NCBI GenBank assembly: GCA_050730835.1
Contig: JBOHNS010000002.1
Coordinates: 1 to 7,116, forward strand
Length of the DNA: 7,116 nucleotides
Reading direction: 5' to 3'
From: JBOHNS01 sp050730835
Lineage (GTDB): Bacteria; Patescibacteriota; Saccharimonadia; Saccharimonadales; UBA4665
The position numbers and the translations under genes are program-made. The number at the start of each line of letters is the position of its first letter. The stretch's first letter is position 1. The notes under the pieces were generated by a model. That model saw nothing but the letters and a program-made list of their open reading frames with translations, ran no database searches and was not told the DNA's origin. Of the stretch, positions 4,501 to 7,116 are shown one piece after another.

Positions 4501-5006
4501 AATATAACCAACTAAATTTGACAAAACATTCATCGGCCAAGCGCGTCGGCCGCGGTATTGCCGCTGGCCAGGGCAAAACCGCCGGCCGTGGCACCAAAGG
4601 CCAGGGCGCGCGCAAAGGCTTTAGCAAACGTCCGGGTTTTGAAGGCGGCCAAAATCCGCTGATGCAGCGCCTGCCGAAATTGCGCGGCTTTCATTCGCAC
4701 CGCCTACCAGCCGAAAACATTTATACCGACCAGCTAAATGCGCTGAGCGCCAAAACTGTCGACGCCGAAACATTAAGTTCGCTAGGCTTAATTTCCAGTT
4801 CTTATGCCAGAATCAAATTACTAAAAAATTCCGAAATCGCCAAACCGCTCAACGTCAAACTGCCAGCCGCCAGCCAGGCGGCCATCGATTCCATCGAAGC
4901 AGCCGGCGGCAGCTTTAGCAAAACCGCGCAACTTATGCGACCGAAAATTTCCACCAAATCCATAACACCAAAAGCTCGACCAAAATCAACTAAGTCAAAA
5001 GCTTGA
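4497..5006 (+). CDS. rplO: 50S ribosomal protein L15 (uL15), with a Lys-rich tail
   Basis: L15 is a late-assembly 23S rRNA-binding protein. The 169-residue product begins with the Gly/Lys/Arg-rich extended arm typical of L15 (RVGRGIAAGQGKTAGRGTKG, 16-35; GFEGGQNPLMQRLPKLRGF, 47-65). A less conserved globular part follows (IYTDQLNALSAKTVDAETL, 75-93; RIKLLKNSEIAKPLNVKL, 105-122), with the AAGG turn (135-138). The last ~22 residues form a Lys/Pro/Ser tail beyond the usual ~145-150 length. I see no Shine-Dalgarno before the ATG; translation probably depends on coupling through the ATGA overlap with rpsE. In most bacteria rpmD separates these two genes. After its TGA there is a 42-nt AT-rich leader before secY. 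Confidence 0.97.
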   Translation: MKYNQLNLTKHSSAKRVGRGIAAGQGKTAGRGTKGQGARKGFSKRPGFEGGQNPLMQRLPKLRGFHSHRLPAENIYTDQLNALSAKTVDAETLSSLGLISSSYARIKLLKNSEIAKPLNVKLPAASQAAIDSIEAAGGSFSKTAQLMRPKISTKSITPKARPKSTKSKA

Positions 5007-5014
5007 GACTGCTT

Positions 5015-5020
5015 TATAAT
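5015..5020 (+). promoter_or_regulatory. Possible -10 element upstream of secY
   Basis: TATAAT sits in the 42-nt rplO-secY gap. A start about 7 nt downstream would give a short leader of roughly 20 nt. No convincing -35 is found at 16-18 nt upstream (sequence around 4992-4998 reads AAGTCAA). It may give secY extra expression, or be chance in AT-rich DNA. Confidence 0.25.
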
Positions 5021-5048
5021 AAAATTTAAATAATCGTGTTGGGATAAA

Positions 5049-6557
5049 ATGAACTGGAAAATCATCGGGCGGTCATTGAATAACGGCGATATGCGCAAGC
5101 GCATTTTGGCCGTGCTCGGCATGCTCTTAATTTTCCGGTTGCTGGCTTACGTGCCGGTGCCGCTGGCCAATCCCGAAACTCTGCGCCAAGTCCTGACCAA
5201 CTTATTCAATAACGAAAATACGCCGCAGTTTTTAAGTTTTATTAACGTTTTGTCTGGCGGCGCGCTGGCCAATTTCTCGATCATGCTGGCCGGCCTTGGC
5301 CCCTACATTAACGCTTCCATTATCATGCAGCTTTTAACCAAGGCTTTGCCGAAGCTGGAAGCCATGCAAAAAGAAGGCGAATCCGGCCAGAAAAAAATCA
5401 ACCAATACACCCGGATTTTGACTTTTCCGTTGGCCATTATCCAATCTATTGGCTCGATTTATTTGATCAAAGAAACGGCGCAGCAAATCGGCGGCATTGG
5501 CAATATCACGGCTGGCCGCGGTATCAGCGGTTGGATTTTGATGGTCGCGGCGCTGACTGGCGGCTCAATGCTTTTGATGTGGCTCGGTGAATTAATCACC
5601 GAGCGCGGCATCGGCAACGGCATTTCGCTGGTCATAACCGTCGGCATTGTCAGCCGTATTCCGCAAACGCTAAAAAGCGTCATCACCGTGCTATCTGGTA
5701 AAATTCACGATATCAAACTGCTTGGCGCCAAGCTGCCGTTTAGCTGGAAGGAGGTTTGGATCGCGGCGATCATCGCCGCTGTTCTGGTTTTCATAACTTT
5801 TTTGGTGGTCAAATTGAACGAATCGTCGCGCAATTTGACGGTGCATTACGCCAAACGCGTCCAGGGCAACCGCACATATGGCGGCGTCAGCACAGTTTTG
5901 CCGGTCAAACTGATTAGCGCCGGGGTGATTCCGATTATCTTCGCCGTGGCATTCTTAAGCGTGCCCAGCTTCGCCGGCCAATTGTTGCACGGCGCCAGCA
6001 GCCCGGCTCTGCAACATTTTGGCCAGCATCTTTTGACGCTGTTTCAACCGCCCACGGCCCAAAGTTTCGCCTCTGGCGGCCTGCAACCGTTTATTTACCC
6101 GGTAGTCTATTTCTTACTAGTTTTTGTGTTTACCTTTTTCTACACCAGCGTCACCTTTAACGCCAAAGAAATCGCCGAAAACCTGAACAAGCAGGGCGGC
6201 TTCATCGAAGGCGTGCGCGGCGGCAAACAAACCGAAAAATATTTAAGCAAAGTGGTAAACCGCGTAACATTGTTCGGCGCCGTCAGTCTGGGCTTGCTAG
6301 CCCTATTGCCAGTCATCGGCCAGGTTTTCATATCAGTCAATATCAGCATCGGCGGCACCAGCATATTGATCCTCGTGGCCGTCGCCCTGGAAACCCTCCG
6401 CGCCATAGAATCCCGCGCCCTAATGGTAACCTACGACCAATATTCCGAACCCGACTTTTTTATGGAAGCCCAAACCGCCGCCGAAGCCGCCACCGCCAGC
6501 CACCGCCTAAAATTCGGCCAACGATTACTTCGCCGCAGCAACAAAAACAAAAAATAA
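5049..6557 (+). CDS. secY: Preprotein translocase subunit SecY
   Basis: SecY is the channel-forming membrane protein of the Sec translocon, working with SecE/SecG and the SecA motor or ribosomes. The 502-residue product is longer than the usual ~430. It has about ten hydrophobic segments. Key regions are DMRKRILAVLGMLLIFRLLA (14-33, TM1), the plug/TM2 region FINVLSGGALANFSIML (64-80) with GLGPYINASIIMQLLT (82-97), MWLGELITERGIGNGISLV (177-195), and LPVKLISAGVIPIIFA (284-299). The C5 loop NAKEIAENLNKQGGFIEGVRGGKQT (371-395) carries Arg390, which aligns with the E. coli loop arginine. GGTSILILVAVALETL (435-450) is TM10. Extra length lies in the 304-348 periplasmic loop and in a basic C-terminal tail (473-502). 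The Shine-Dalgarno is weak (GGGAT 5041-5045). It ends the ribosomal cluster. Confidence 0.97.
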   Translation: MNWKIIGRSLNNGDMRKRILAVLGMLLIFRLLAYVPVPLANPETLRQVLTNLFNNENTPQFLSFINVLSGGALANFSIMLAGLGPYINASIIMQLLTKALPKLEAMQKEGESGQKKINQYTRILTFPLAIIQSIGSIYLIKETAQQIGGIGNITAGRGISGWILMVAALTGGSMLLMWLGELITERGIGNGISLVITVGIVSRIPQTLKSVITVLSGKIHDIKLLGAKLPFSWKEVWIAAIIAAVLVFITFLVVKLNESSRNLTVHYAKRVQGNRTYGGVSTVLPVKLISAGVIPIIFAVAFLSVPSFAGQLLHGASSPALQHFGQHLLTLFQPPTAQSFASGGLQPFIYPVVYFLLVFVFTFFYTSVTFNAKEIAENLNKQGGFIEGVRGGKQTEKYLSKVVNRVTLFGAVSLGLLALLPVIGQVFISVNISIGGTSILILVAVALETLRAIESRALMVTYDQYSEPDFFMEAQTAAEAATASHRLKFGQRLLRRSNKNKK

Positions 6558-6612
6558 TTTCGAGCTTAAAGCCTTTTAATTAGACCACTTGCCCCCATTA
6601 ATGCACTATTAT

Positions 6613-6640
6613 TTGACATGATTTATTTTGGGCTTATAAT
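6613..6640 (+). promoter_or_regulatory. Consensus sigma70-type promoter for the GntR/ABC operon
   Basis: TTGACA (6613-6618), a 16-nt spacer and TATAAT (6635-6640) match both consensus hexamers perfectly. The expected start is near 6647, inside the first palindrome at 6644-6657. This separates the regulator operon from the ribosomal genes. No clear intrinsic terminator was seen between secY and this promoter; the rest of the gap (6558-6612) holds nothing else I recognise. Confidence 0.8.
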
Positions 6641-6643
6641 TTC

Positions 6644-6673
6644 ACTAGTAAGCTAGTATAATAGTAATATTAT
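6644..6673 (+). promoter_or_regulatory. Probable operator: two adjacent inverted repeats
   Basis: ACTAG-TAAG-CTAGT (6644-6657) is a perfect 5-bp inverted repeat with a 4-nt spacer. Directly next to it, ATAATA-GTAA-TATTAT (6658-6673) is a perfect 6-bp inverted repeat, again with a 4-nt spacer. They cover the expected transcription start and run into the ATG of the GntR gene. Placement suggests repression by the dimeric product of that gene. A second TATAAT (6657-6662) lies within them. Confidence 0.5.
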
Positions 6674-7043
6674 GATTACGTTTCGACTTAGCACACATTC
6701 AGGAGTGCCGCCGTACCTTCAAATCGTGCAGCAAGTTAAGCAGGCGCTAAGCATGGGAACACTGCAAGAGGGCGACCAGTTGCCGACCGTCAAAGAAGTA
6801 GTGGCGATGATCGTCATCAACCCCAATACGGTTTTCAAAGCTTATCGCGAACTGGAAAGTCTAGGTCTCGTGGAAGGCCGGACCGGCAGCGGCACATTCG
6901 CCAAAAAACGGCCAGCCGGTCCATCGCCGGTAGTCCAGACCAAGCTTGCAGGCGGCTTGTCTGTTTGGCTAAAGGCAGCTCGCAAGGCAGGGCTCGACGA
7001 TGAGTCGATTGAAGCGTTAGTCCGGGAAACATTACAAAAGTAG
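6672..7043 (+). CDS. GntR-family transcriptional regulator, YtrA type
   Basis: This small repressor has an N-terminal winged-helix DNA-binding domain and a short C-terminal helical dimerisation segment, as in the YtrA subfamily (about 120-130 residues; here 123). The domain at about 12-76 reads VPPYLQIVQQVKQAL, GDQLPTVKEVVAMI, NPNTVFKAYRELESLGLVEG and the wing RTGSGTF. No ligand-binding domain of the FadR, HutC or MocR type follows; only about 45 residues remain, with a predicted helix (GGLSVWLKAARKAGLDDESIEALVRETL). No Shine-Dalgarno precedes ATG 6672. The internal TATAAT at 6657-6662 could give a nearly leaderless mRNA. YtrA regulators usually control the ABC transporter encoded in the same operon, and a probable ATPase gene begins 15 nt downstream. 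Autoregulation through the adjacent palindromes is inferred. Confidence 0.92.
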   Translation: MITFRLSTHSGVPPYLQIVQQVKQALSMGTLQEGDQLPTVKEVVAMIVINPNTVFKAYRELESLGLVEGRTGSGTFAKKRPAGPSPVVQTKLAGGLSVWLKAARKAGLDDESIEALVRETLQK

Positions 7044-7047
7044 CTTT

Positions 7048-7055
7048 AAGGAGGG
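7048..7055 (+). promoter_or_regulatory. Strong Shine-Dalgarno for the downstream gene
   Basis: AAGGAGGG lies 3 nt before ATG 7059, in contrast to the preceding regulator gene, which has none. This suggests the downstream product is made in larger amounts than the repressor. Confidence 0.8.
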
Positions 7056-7058
7056 TAA

Positions 7059-7116
7059 ATGGCTCAAGAAACATTAACTAAAGATGCTGTCCTAGCGGAC
7101 GGTCTCGGCAAAAAGT
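7059..7116 (+). CDS. Probable ABC transporter ATP-binding protein, N-terminal fragment
   Basis: Only 19 codons are visible before the window ends. The segment DAVLADGLGKK (9-19) resembles the first strand of ABC ATPases, where a pattern like 'xxxxxLxKxYG' leads into the A-loop tyrosine; that residue would fall just past the edge. Walker A and other diagnostic motifs lie outside the window. The assignment therefore rests on this short match and on position: it follows a YtrA-type regulator by 15 nt, the standard arrangement for regulator, ATPase and permease operons. The start is clear from AAGGAGGG. The exact transporter type and substrate cannot be told. Confidence 0.5.
   Translation, partial: MAQETLTKDAVLADGLGKK

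Noticed and set aside
6558..6612. Intrinsic terminator after secY
   Set aside because: Only GCTT/AAGC with an impossible 1-nt loop is seen; no stable GC stem plus T-run.

Overview
This window is the 3' half of a bacterial ribosomal-protein operon (end of the S10 cluster plus the spc cluster), followed by the start of an unrelated regulator/transporter operon. All supported genes are on the + strand. The gene order is rpsQ (3' part only), rplN, rplX, rplE, rpsN, rpsH, rplF, rplR, rpsE, rplO, secY, then a GntR/YtrA-type repressor and the first codons of a probable ABC transporter ATPase.

The organism is most likely a Patescibacteria/CPR member. Three points support this: rpmD (L30) is missing between rpsE and rplO, the SecY sequence has a CPR-like N-terminal half, and several ribosomal proteins carry Lys/Ala/Pro-rich tails. 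The 89-residue zinc-free S14 would fit Saccharibacteria better than lineages with the short zinc S14, but I cannot confirm the phylum without a tree. TGA is a genuine stop (rpsQ, rplN, rpsE, rplO), so the TGA=Gly code of Gracilibacteria/SR1 is not used.

Most junctions in the operon are coupled: ATGA or TAATG overlaps, or 2-nt gaps. Four junctions are opened by AT-rich gaps of about 155-190 nt (rpsQ-rplN, rplE-rpsN, rpsN-rpsH, rpsH-rplF). Each gap is spanned by one short open frame. Its ATG overlaps, or lies 2 nt after, the upstream stop, and its stop overlaps the downstream ATG. Each also has a Shine-Dalgarno-like motif inside the end of the upstream gene. Three of the gaps contain heptanucleotide repeats. 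This 'translated spacer' pattern is the most unusual thing in the window.

After secY, where adk/map/infA often follow, a gap of 114 nt holds a consensus TTGACA-16-TATAAT promoter and two adjacent palindromes. These precede the GntR-family gene, which lacks a Shine-Dalgarno. The next gene starts 15 nt later behind a very strong one. This looks like a self-regulated YtrA-type repressor/ABC exporter operon, transcribed independently of the ribosomal genes.
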